A stretch of DNA of 64,000 bases from Bimuria novae-zelandiae CBS 107.79 (lineage: Eukaryota; Ascomycota; Dothideomycetes; Pleosporales; Didymosphaeriaceae): assembly GCA_010015655.1 (NCBI GenBank), contig ML976729.1, forward strand, positions 324,715 to 388,714, given 5' to 3'. How positions within the stretch are numbered: position 1 is the first letter of the stretch; each line of letters starts with the position of its first letter. The notes under the pieces are model-generated. The model had not been told where the DNA came from, searched no databases, and saw only the letters and a program-made list of their open reading frames with translations. A program made the translations under genes and the position numbers. Positions 33,265 through 43,143 of the stretch are shown here, one piece after another.

Positions 33265-34517
33265 TTACATGATGATCGAGGGCGTGTCGATGTTGGCCTT
33301 GATGGACTTGTGCGGGAGGACGGAGCCGCCGTTGACGTAGATCTCGTCGCCGACCGAGACGTCGTCGCCGAGAACAGTGACGTTCTCCAACCGAGCCCAC
33401 TTTCCGACGCTGCTGTTCCAGCCGACAATGGTCGACTTGATCCAGGCGTGGTCCTTGACGCGGCTGTTCTTCAGGATAACGCACCGTTGGAGGCGGACAC
33501 CGTCACCGATGACGACGTTGGGGCCTATGGTGACATTGGGACCGATGCGGCAGTTCTTGCCAATCTTTGCTGACGGGTCGATCAGGACGTTGCCGCCGCG
33601 AACGTAGGGCTCGCTGGCGGGTGTGAGGAGCTTAGAACCTTGGCGGCTGAGGGAGGAGAGGTAGAGGCAGGTGCCAGACAAGAAGTCCTTGGGCTGACCG
33701 ACGTCCATCCAGAAGCCCTCCAAATCGAACGAGTGCAATTGGCCGTCCTTGACGAGCGCGGGGAAGGTCTCCTGCTCGATGGAGGTGGGCCGAAGCTCAA
33801 TGCGCTGGAGCACGGAGGGGTTGAGGATGTAGATACCGGCGTTGATGCGGTTGCCGACGAACTCGACGGGCTTCTCGACGAAGCGGTCTATTCTTGAGGG
33901 GTGGTTGGGCTGGTGCACCACGACACCGTACTTGGACGGCTCCTCCACCTTGGTCACCACAATGGTGCCTTCGTTGCCGTGACTCTTGTGGAACTCGGCA
34001 AGCTGCTTGAACGGGTATTCGCAGGTCACGTCGGCATTGAGGACGAAGAAAGGAGTCTCGTCCTTGCCCAGGATTTTCTCGGCGAGCTTGAGCGGGCCGG
34101 CGGTGCCCAGGGGCTCGGTCTCGACGGAGAACTCGATCTTGACGTTGTACTCCTTCTCGTACTGCGGCATGGTCAATCGTGCCTTCCTCGAAGAATTGAT
34201 TGGGGACACATACGGTCTTCAGGGCCTCGGCCATGATCTCAGGCCTGTAGTTGACGGCGAGCACAATGTCGGTGACGCCAGCATCGGCCAATGCCTCGAT
34301 CTGGTGCTGAATCATGGGCTTGTTCGCAAACTCAACAAGCGGCTTGGGGTAGGTGAGGGTCTGCGACTGTTAGGTGGCTGCTCATCCTGGCGGTGAGGGT
34401 CAGCGTATGCACATACGAGAGGCCTCAGACGGGTTCCAAACCCGCCGACGAGAATGATGGCTGGGGATATATCAGTTATGTATCTTCCTAGAGCAATTGG
34501 GCGTGCATACCCTTCAT
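33265..34517 (-). CDS. MPG1: Mannose-1-phosphate guanylyltransferase (GDP-mannose pyrophosphorylase)
   Basis: Model: complement(join(33265..34161, 34214..34360, 34417..34460, 34511..34517)), 364 residues, the usual family length. The first exon is 7 nt, coding MK and one base. The enzyme makes GDP-mannose from GTP and mannose-1-phosphate in the cytosol, the donor for protein glycosylation, GPI anchors and wall mannan. The N-terminal nucleotidyltransferase domain shows the signature [16 protein letters not shown] (residues 8-23), [11 protein letters not shown], the Asp of [10 protein letters not shown], and the substrate-binding FVEKP. The C-terminal left-handed beta-helix carries hexapeptide repeats ([20 protein letters not shown]), with the final motif [14 protein letters not shown]. 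Introns are 49-56 bp with canonical ends. The gene is essential in yeast (PSA1/VIG9). Confidence 0.95.
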
Positions 34518-36119
34518 GGCTGTGGTGGTGTTGTGTGAATGGGCGAGGAGGGGTTATTATGGTGTGGTTGGAGACAACGATTGTGGTCTCGATAGCAGTC
34601 ACGAATAGAAGGTGCAATGAACGTGACCTTAACAAAAGGTACGCAAGGATATCAGGGAGGATGTTCGAAGCGCGTCAAAGAACTATCGGGTGAGGACAGC
34701 TGGATTTAAGGCTTTGGTGGTGCAGCCGTCGGACGAAGCTCCCTAGCTTGCTAAAAAAGCCCAGGCCAAGCCGCCCCCCAATTATTCCCCTTTCCACGGC
34801 CACCCCTCGCCAGTCCCGTCGTGCCATTCCCTGTCCTCGTAGCTGCCCGTTGTCTCTTAGCTCGCACCGGCCCTTGTAATTGTCAATCGTCGTCCTGCAA
34901 CACGACAAGTGTTTTCTATATTTGCGACTTCTTGCCACTGGTTGGCGTGATAGCGTATTGTGCGGGTGCGGTTAACATCCATCACGCACAATGATTCGCG
35001 AATTTGCAAGTACATGCGACTACTACTGTCTCTTTGCGTCGAGCATTCCACCGCCCTACGATGTTAGCCCACGTGGGATGCGGGAGATTATGAGCCGATC
35101 AAAGTTTGCCTGTCACGCTGTCGCAGTGTGGAAAGGGGTTCCCGTCACTTGACAGACACATGCAAGCCGTGGCTGACTACGCGAGTCCCTGCAGGGCATC
35201 CCGTCGCAAGAGCCCGTGTCTTCGATTTTGCTTATCCCATCAGCCTGGCACACATGATCGTTTGTGTGGGGAGACTCGACGGCTACTAGCGATTCAAGAA
35301 GTTATGCGGCTCTCCGGCTTCCTCACTATCGATACTGCTCCCGCAGACCCGCGTCGGACCTGCGTGGCACTCACGCAACTCACAAATATTTGAACTCGTC
35401 AATTCATATGGCCGTCAAAGTTAGTTGAGAGTCTGGAGGGGCATCGTACAGGCGTTTGTACCCGCAAGCTTGGTTCTGGAACCCACCGACCACCAAGATG
35501 TCCTCAGCTGTTCACGACGCAGCCAATCTCCGAGGTAGATCCCTTCCGCCTCGCAATGTCAAAGCAACGTTGCAGCACTGCGGCACATGATTGCGTTCGC
35601 TACACCTCAATCTCGCTTCGTTTGGTGACATGTCACCTCACTCAACTGCGACAATGCCACGTATGAGGCCACGACTTCTGAAAACGTGAACAGTCTGTGT
35701 AGAATTACCTATATCGGAAACACCATTGCTACCGTTAAAAACAGAACGCTAACGCCATCCGCATAGCTTCACCATGCGGTGGAACTCAGGGGTTCACTCA
35801 GCCTTATGATGGTTACTAACAACTGCAGATCCCTGCTAATTATGGTTATACGATACCTCCACCGCTGGATCACGTTAGAAAACTGGACCCTCGCTATAAA
35901 CCAAATGCGAAGTGTTGTCGTTGTACTCGGTATCTGAAATAGCTTGTCTTCATTGCGTATACACACAACTGAGTTCCCTCACTGCATCAACACTCCTGGA
36001 AGGAAATCCAGGCGTGGTTCTTATTGAGTACTCGGTATCCAAGGGTGCTATTCTTGAATTCCAATATATCGAATGGATCACCAACACGGTCTTAGCCTCA
36101 TCAACATACCATGTACTAA
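34518..36119. other. Intergenic, upstream of GDP-mannose pyrophosphorylase
   Basis: About 1.6 kb containing the promoter of the pyrophosphorylase gene and the 3' flank of the 2H phosphoesterase gene. No coding region, RNA gene or repeat was recognised. Confidence 0.4.
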
Positions 36120-37187
36120 CTACCGTTGCTCGGCTTCGTGACCCGATTTCTTCTTCGCCAGCGTTACCGTCCTCCACATATCAGCCATGCGGGTCCGGCT
36201 GTTCGACTTCTGCAACCCATCCTCTGGACTCTTTAGTTCATTACCGCGGGACTTGCGCCTCTGCTCGAAGTAACCATAGCTTTCGCCTTCCACTCCGTCG
36301 GAAGTCCTACCACCATGTCTCTCGTGGCCTTCGAATCGATACATCTTGGCATGCTCCCAGTTTCCGCTATTGTACTTCCACAGGTCGAAGCCCAGAGCTT
36401 TTCCATGATGCACCTCATCGAAGAGAATCCTTCGTAGGGTGTTGAACGCCGACTGCACCTTCTTTTCCTCTTCAACCTTGTTCATAACGGTCCAATGCGG
36501 TTGCCATCCTCTGCTGCTATTGTCTTGCTGACTCAACCACTGAGTCCACTGTTCTCGCAGCTCCTCGCGCAGGTGCTGCGATTGCTCTTCTCCCGATCCG
36601 AGCAGTACTGCCACGCCCCGTTTTAATCGGAACGGTGTCCCAGTCGAGATATGGTACGGTCTAGTTCGGCTCGCCATGCGATTCAGTTCAGCATCGATTA
36701 CCTCAAACTGCGAATGCGGCAGGGCGTGAAAAAGTGTGATGTGCGCCGGAGTCCGGTTCAGATGCTTTGGAAAGTACTCCTCGCGCATCTGATCCAGCGG
36801 GACAGATATCGATGGCGACAGGTTCAGCGTGAGGACGTAAACCTGATGCTCTTCCTGCCCTGTATTCGGCTTATGAGAGGGCTGAGGTGAGTTTGCCCGT
36901 GTTGTAACAGCGCTGTCGATGGCTTCGTTGCAGGGGTCCGGTGACGCTTGTCGCCACTCTTGTTTTTTCCGCGACCACATTTCTGCTCTTTTGCTGACAC
37001 CTGTACTAGGTCCGTACCCCTGGGGCTTTGTTGTTCTCGTTTTTAGTTTCGCTGCTTTGACGATGGTTCTGCACGCGAAGGAAGCCTGCCAATTCACGCA
37101 CTGTCCGAGTCCCGGGTTGTTTAAAACGACCCTGCAGTTGCCGAATTGCGATCTTTGGCTCAACAGTTGAGCGGCGGCCTGTCGCAT
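36120..37187 (-). CDS. 2H phosphoesterase (2'-5' RNA ligase-like) protein
   Basis: About 355 residues from the Met at 37187. Two H-x-T motifs define the 2H (LigT-like) superfamily: His149 and Thr151 in PAHITLFHALP, and His231 and Thr233 in WQPHWTVMNKVEEE. They are about 80 residues apart, as expected for the duplicated active-site lobes. Flanking features also fit: YVLTLNLSPSISVPLDQMRE before the first motif, FRLKRGVAVLLGS between them, and ALGFDLWKYNSGNWEH at the end of the fold. Superfamily members act on 2'-5' or cyclic phosphodiester bonds in RNA or nucleotides; the substrate here is unknown. A basic region of about 110 residues precedes the domain, and a Lys/Arg-rich tail follows. The start is uncertain: in-frame Mets occur at 37259 and internally near residue 70. 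Confidence 0.75.
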   Translation of the reverse strand: MRQAAAQLLSQRSQFGNCRVVLNNPGLGQCVNWQASFACRTIVKAAKLKTRTTKPQGYGPSTGVSKRAEMWSRKKQEWRQASPDPCNEAIDSAVTTRANSPQPSHKPNTGQEEHQVYVLTLNLSPSISVPLDQMREEYFPKHLNRTPAHITLFHALPHSQFEVIDAELNRMASRTRPYHISTGTPFRLKRGVAVLLGSGEEQSQHLREELREQWTQWLSQQDNSSRGWQPHWTVMNKVEEEKKVQSAFNTLRRILFDEVHHGKALGFDLWKYNSGNWEHAKMYRFEGHERHGGRTSDGVEGESYGYFEQRRKSRGNELKSPEDGLQKSNSRTRMADMWRTVTLAKKKSGHEAEQR

Positions 37188-37259
37188 CCTTTCAAAGGAT
37201 CGACAGATGCAGACGTTGCCCGCATAAATCGGTTTCTGGAAGTCGACCCACATGCGCAA

Positions 37260-38192
37260 GGTCTACTACGTCACGGAAACCATCCGTTACCGTAGCGCGC
37301 TGCCATTGCGGACCCTCCAGCCTCGAAAGTTGGGCCCAGCTTCTCAACAACAAGATCGACGTTTGGACAGTCCGCTATTAGGTGCTCATACAAAGGTCAT
37401 CTGGCTCTTCGGTTCTGCAAGGTTGCCGTTTTGCATGTGAACATCGGCCAGGTCGTGGGCCGACAGCAGCCCGGTAGGAATGACCTCCGCTCTGAAGCTT
37501 CTGGAACCTCGTCAAGCATTTCCGTCGACGTCTTCCTACGTCCAATATACAACTCGACTCCTATGCTGGAACGTGGGAACATGGTCCGTCCTCGGTAACT
37601 TTTTCTGCGCTTCCAACCTCAAGTGGAAACGGCAAACATGAAACCGCTTTAAGACTTGCAACATCTCTTCTGTAGCATACACAACCTCCTACAGCCACGT
37701 AGATTTGTTTACTTCAGAGAGGTAGGGAACTGGCTATATGCTACGTGTTCGGCACTACGGAAGCGAGCCGTTCGTTATAGTTTTACCGGTGCCGACCCGA
37801 AGTTGTCGATATGACCTTAAAAGCACCGAGAGCTGGGGATGCCATCGTCTGCGGGGTTGCTTTCACGATCATCACCAGACAATCTTTCCGAATACATGTA
37901 ACCACGCCATAAACTACAACCTTTCTAGCTCCCTGTAACACAAGGCAAGACCTGGATAAATTCGCCGACGGCCCCCAGTACGAGAAACCCTTCTCCGGCT
38001 TCAAGTTTCTAGCCCCAGCCTTGCGCCCCCGGGCTCACCGATTCTCTGTTGCAATTCATAGCCTGGCCGCCCATGGCTTATGCCCATCCCGCTTGTTTTT
38101 CGCTCTTTTTCGCGCAGCCTTGCGACAGTTGATCGTCAAATAGCAGCTCACTACCGATCTAAATCAATCGCGGTGTTGGCGAGCAACTCGCC
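37260..38192. other. Intergenic, nothing recognised
   Basis: No coding pattern, RNA gene or repeat is supported. Short frames on both strands overlap each other. Confidence 0.35.
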
Positions 38193-38708
38193 ATGTTCAC
38201 CCACTTCCTCCTCGTCCTTGTCCTCGCTCTTACAGCACTCATCCGCGCAGATTGCTACTCCCACGATGGGATCAGAGCGCTGGATTCGATGTTCTACAGC
38301 GGTCCAGAACTCGTTTCCTGCGGCAACGGCACAAATCTCCTGTGTTGACGGAAGCGGTGTAGTGACGCGACAATACTGCAGTACTCCATCATGAAATAAA
38401 TGCTCCGATAATTGCCCAGGTGCGTTACCCTACACTGCCATGTCTTGACCAAGGACCCTCAAAGCCCACTGCGTCACTCTTCTATCACGTATAACCATAG
38501 AAACGATCCTGGCGCTACCAAACCGCTTATCGACCTCTTCCTCATAGCGAACGAGCTCTTCGTCGCATTGACCTCAAGTTGGCTATTATTGTTAGGCGCA
38601 GGTATACTTTGGTTCAGCTGGCGAGAATGCATTGGTGAAGGCGTATTGAGATTACTTCTTCGTTCCGGCCTCTTCGGCGATAAGAGCTTCTACGTCTCTT
38701 TCCATTAA
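38193..38708 (+). CDS. Possible small cysteine-rich secreted or membrane protein (may be a relic)
   Basis: The ATG at 38193 opens a clear signal peptide (MFTHFLLVLVLALTALIRA), followed by DCYSHDGIRALDSMFYSGPE and LVSCGNGTNLLC, then a stop at 38346. The start and the C-x-GNG-T-x-L-L-C pattern resemble the widespread fungal secreted family with CCGNG-type cysteine motifs. Two readings are possible. (1) A 78-bp intron (38342-38419) joins in frame to a second exon ending at 38708, which encodes a hydrophobic segment (SSWLLLLGAGILWFSW), giving 145 residues. (2) The next family motif (VVTRQYCSTPS, then NKCSDNCPG) lies in another frame just after the stop, with TGA where Trp would be expected, so the gene would be a frameshifted relic. 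The second exon overlaps the 3' end of mRF1. Confidence 0.35.
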
Positions 38709-40029
38709 CCAGCCCCTGACACTTTCCATAATCCCATCGAGAGTCTGACCCCCCTCCATCACGTCATCTAGGTTCATCACTGTTGTCCCGCTCCTGTGAT
38801 CTGTAACCCGCTGTTGGTTGTAGTTGTAGGTCCGGATTTTGTCGCCACGGCCCATTTTTGCAACACCTACGACGCTTCGTCGCATTGCAACCATTTCCTC
38901 TTCGCGCTTCTCTCGACGCAGCTGCGCTATTCGAGAGCGAAGTAGCGCCCATGCCTTCTCTTTGTTCTTGATCTGCGACCGAGAGTCCTGCATCGCCACG
39001 ACCGTGTTGGTGGGTATGTGTGTCAGCCGCACCGCAGACTCGGTCTTGTTGACATGCTGTCCACCAGCACCACTCGCTCTCATGACCTCGGTCTTGACTT
39101 CTTTGGCATCAATATAGTAGTCGCTCTCAGGGTCTTCGAAGTCTTCTGCGGCAGCGCTATTGTCCTGCAAGCTGGGCAGCACATGGACAGATGCGGCGCT
39201 GGTGTGGGTGCGACCACTCTTCTCCGTGGCCGGCACTCGCTGGACACGGTGCACGCCAGCCTCACAACGGAAGGTACCGTACGCATGCTCTTGATCAATC
39301 TCGAGTATAGCCTCGGACAGGGGTATGCCAGCTTCCTGCGTGCCGTTGGTGTTTTCGTACTTTAGCAGCGTGGCGCGGAAGCCGTTGCGGTTGCAGAAGC
39401 CTTGGTACATCCGCAGCAGGTCGCCGGCGAATATAGCAGCCTCGGAGCCGCCTGCGCCCGGGCGAATCTCCATGAGGCAGGGCAGGTGTGCGAAAGGATG
39501 CACGGGAACGAGCGACGTTATAAGGCTCTGCGACGCAGTCTGCAATTGCTCCTGGGTCGCCGTCAGGTCGTCGGCGGCTAGCTCACGCAGTTCAGCATCG
39601 CTTTGCGGATCATGGATCAGCGACGTGAGCTCTGTCACAGACTTAGCGGGGTCAGTAAAATGACACTGGGAAGACATGTATAACGCCTGAACGTAATAGG
39701 AAGCGACTGACCTCATTCGCCTTGTCCCATTCTCCGAGGGCAGTCACGATGGGCCCGCACTCCCCGATTCTCTTCGCCGCGCGCGTGTCGAAGCCATTTG
39801 CGAGCTTCTCCGTGAGCTTCTTATGTTCGAGTGCGATGTCGCGGGCACGGCTAAGGAGTGCAGGAGGAACGGTTTTTAGTGAAGAAGCTATAAGAGATAG
39901 TCAGCAGAGCTCTGGGAGGAATGAACGACCCTCGCACCTACCTGTGGACTGGAGTCGCACTTGCCGTCCCAATGCCGGTCGAACGAGTCGAACGAGGCAG
40001 CTGCGGCAGATCCAGGGCGTCTTCAGCAT
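38652..40029 (-). CDS. MRF1: Mitochondrial peptide chain release factor 1
   Basis: Model: complement(join(38652..39665, 39712..39887, 39942..40029)), 425 residues. The two introns (46 and 54 bp) have GT...AG ends and keep the frame. The chosen start gives MLKTPWICRSCLVRLVRPAL, a basic, acid-free presequence typical of mitochondrial import. The protein recognises UAA and UAG stop codons and hydrolyses peptidyl-tRNA on mitoribosomes. Domain order: helical N-terminal region (ARDIALEHKKLTEKLANGFD), MEIRPGAGGSEAAIFAGDLL, the class-I tripeptide anticodon PAT (residues 233-235, in HRVQRVPATEKSGR), then the catalytic GGQ (residues 289-291, in MRASGAGGQHVNKTESAVRL). The conserved tail GDKIRTYNYNQQRVTDHR follows. 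The PAT tripeptide marks it as RF1 and not RF2. An upstream in-frame Met is less likely because it adds acidic residues. Confidence 0.95.
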
Positions 40030-40495
40030 TCCCAAGGTTTCCATTCGCTTCTACACACCTCAATGCTGTTGAGATGCTGCAAGCCATGGCCGACGCGCTT
40101 TCCGAAAATGCGACGCTTGGCGAAACGCGTCGCACGTGATCGGCCATCTTTCAGGGTCCAGTCCTCACCGAGGTCGGCGTCTGAACTAATTATGTCCGAT
40201 ACGGGCTCCAATCACCCCTCTTCTATACACTACACGTCATGATGCCCCTCCATTGGCCTTGCGACAGCGGGCAGCTTCCGTCTTCGACGCTCTGCTATCG
40301 GCAACGTCACCGGCATCGCGCTTCTCCGTGGGTAGCCGTGGAATATGTGCTCCAGTAACGCCATGGTAATACCAATACTCTACGACATCTTTCCATATAC
40401 ACCCCCTTGTTTGCATACAGCGTGCGGCTCTCCTCAACGCGTACTCAGAAATCAAAGCACAAGAGACCCCGCCATTGTAAAGCAAGAAGCCAATC
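40030..40495. promoter_or_regulatory. Shared divergent promoter of mRF1 and gamma-glutamyltransferase
   Basis: The 466 bp between the two start codons must drive both genes outward. No TATA box stands out. Co-regulation is possible but is not shown by the sequence. Confidence 0.4.
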
Positions 40496-42380
40496 ATGGG
40501 TCCCAACGTCTACCCCCATCCAGATCCCCAATTTGTCAAGTTTGCTAGCAGACGCTCGGTGATCCACAGCACCAAGGGCATTGTATCATCCACGCAGCCG
40601 CTTGCCAATGCCGCTGGTATCGAGGTCCTTCGCAAAGGTGGCAATGCGGCGGTACGCCCGCTCATCTTCCTCACGCAAACCCAGTCTAACATCATCAGGA
40701 TGCCGCTGTCGCTGTGGCAGCCGCCATCAATGTCATGGAGCCTGGCTCCACAGGCATTGGCGGTGACATGTTCTGTCTGTTCTACGATGCCAAAACCAAG
40801 AAGGTCCATGCCATGAACGGATCAGGTCGGTCGAGCAAGGATGCAACGCTCGACAAGATTCGGAACGCTCTAAACGTCAAAGAAGGGGAAGCAGGGCAAA
40901 TTCCGATGACCAGTGTACTTGCTGTGACCGTTCCGGGTGCAGCAGCCGGATGGGTCGACACCGTGGAACGTTTCGGAAGCAGCAAAGTCACGCTGGAAGA
41001 CGTGCTGGCACCCGCTATCGAGCTTGCTGACGGTGGCTATCCGATATCAGAGCTTTCTGCAACATTTGTGAGTTTGAACCGTACTGTTAAACATCGAATA
41101 AAACTAACAGTGTATAGTGGGCGCACAGTGAGTCACAAATTAGAAAGGCATCGCCCAACTTTGCAGAAATACTCAAGAAAGATTCATCCGCGAAGGATGG
41201 CTGCAGGGCACCCAAGGCCGGTGAAATAATGCGCAATCCAACTATCGCCAATACATTCAAATTGCTCGCAAAACACGGCAAGAAAGGCTTCTACGAGGGC
41301 GAAGTAGCACAGCAAATCGTGAAGGTGGTCTCTGATCTCGGGGGATATCTTACCTTGGATGACTTGAAACACCATGCAGAGACAGGCTCTGAGTCTGTCG
41401 ACGCCATTTCACTCAAATACACCGGACAAGGCGTTGGTGACAACACTGATGGTGGGATCGAGCTCTGGGAACATCCACCCAATGGTCAAGGGATCGTCGC
41501 CCTGATGGCGCTGGGCATTATCCAGGAACTGGAGAAGCAAGGCAAAATCTCTGAATGGAACCACGGCGACCACAACAGCACCGCTCACTTGCATGCCGTC
41601 ATCGAGGCTCTACGAATTGCTTTTGCCGATGCGCACTGGTTCGTAACAGATCCTAACGTCGTCAAAGTGCCCTCTGCTGAGTTGATTTCCCAACAATACC
41701 TCGCTGAGCGTGCGAAGCTCTTCGACTCCAAGAAAGCAATCTCCGCTCCTGTTCACGGCTCACCCGCTCATCTCCAAAGCGACACTGTATACTTCTGCTG
41801 TTCAGATTCCGAAGGCAACGCGATTTCGTTCATCAACAGTAACTACGGTGGCTTTGGTACTGCAATCGTGCCTAAAGGCTGTGGCTTTACGCTGCAAAAT
41901 CGTGGAGCCAACTTCAGCCTCGTAAAGAACCACCCCAACGTATTGGAACCAAGGAAGCGACCATACCACACGATCATTCCAGGATTAACCACTTATGCCA
42001 AAGATCAGAGCTTACACAGCGTGTTTGGAGTCATGGGCGGCTTCATGCAGCCTCAGGGTCACGTACAAGTTCTGCTGAACCAGGAAGTTTTCAAACTCAA
42101 TCCTCAAGATGCACTAGACTCACCGAGAATCTGCATCGGGGCTGGAATGCCGAGCGCGGATGGAACGATGACCGATGCAACGATCTACATCGAAGAAGGA
42201 ATCGATCCCAAGGTCGTAGACGAGTTAAAGGCCATGGGACACAACGTTGAGCAACTAAAAGGGTACGGGAGAGCCATGTTCGGCCGAGGACAAATAATCC
42301 GACAGCATTTCGACGACGGAGTTATGGTTTGGAGCGGAGGAAGCGACCTAAGAGGAGACGGAGCTTCAATTCCGCTATAG
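40496..42380 (+). CDS. Gamma-glutamyltransferase (gamma-glutamyltranspeptidase)
   Basis: Model: join(40496..40651, 40699..41067, 41118..42380), 595 residues. Two introns (47 and 50 bp), both phase 0, have GTACGC/ATCAG and GTGAGT/TATAG ends. The N-terminal region shows the family pattern STQPLANAAGIEVLRKGGNA, DAAVAVAAAINVMEPGSTG and IGGDMF. The precursor cleaves itself before a Thr that becomes the N-terminal nucleophile of the small subunit; the expected residue is Thr398 in HLQSDTVYFCCSDSEGNAIS. Downstream NSNYGGFGT and GVMGGFMQPQGHVQVLLNQ match the substrate pocket and oxyanion region. No signal peptide or membrane segment is evident, unlike secreted relatives, so the cell location is uncertain. 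Family members hydrolyse or transfer the gamma-glutamyl group of glutathione and its conjugates. Confidence 0.92.
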
Positions 42381-43143
42381 AGCACTGATTAGGTAGGAGG
42401 ACCGCAAGCTTTGGCTGCGCATCGTACTATCGATTTGTTTAATCACCAACCAACGTTTCCTCTCTCTCCCTAACGCTCAGCCACCCGAAGCTGGATTTCA
42501 CATATGGTGTCAGCCGACCTCATGCTTCTTCCAATCGGCTCGATTGTGCAGATGCGAGCTCTCAACAACGCCCTGTTGGTGACGGGATAATGATCGGTGT
42601 CCTAGTCCCACAAACCAGTCGCAGGTATCGATACCCTCGTCAAGATGATGGTTAACAGTTCGTGTTAGGTATTTCGGACTATAGTATTGTCAGCATGCGT
42701 GCATATGAACGCTGACGCTGCGTGGAAGCGACCGGAACCATCACAACAGCTCACTAAAACGCTACATAGCCGGAAAAGTGGTTGTTGGAGCTCGATAAAG
42801 ATCATACCACGAGCAATCCGGTGAAGAGGCGGGGGTGAATGTGCTAGGCTTAATTGGCTCAAGCGCGCAGAGTTGACTGGCGGACGATACTTCGCACTTC
42901 TGCAACACTGCGCCATCGGTATGCACTGTAATCTGCAACTTAAGCAACAATTGCAAGCGGCCACTAACTTTCGCTTCCAGTGTCCATATACGATGTTGCG
43001 GCCTGCTTCGCTTGCCACTGCTTGCCTGCGACTCTCATCACCCTGGTGACACAAGGCTGAGCTTCTCACATATAATCGATTGTTACCGCATAGCGGCGTC
43101 CAGCAGGCTGATTCTAACGATCTGTGGTTCTTTGATCCTTGCA
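42381..43143. other. Intergenic between gamma-glutamyltransferase and the RT-like gene
   Basis: About 760 bp containing the terminator of the upstream gene and the promoter of the downstream one. No other feature is recognised. Confidence 0.4.
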
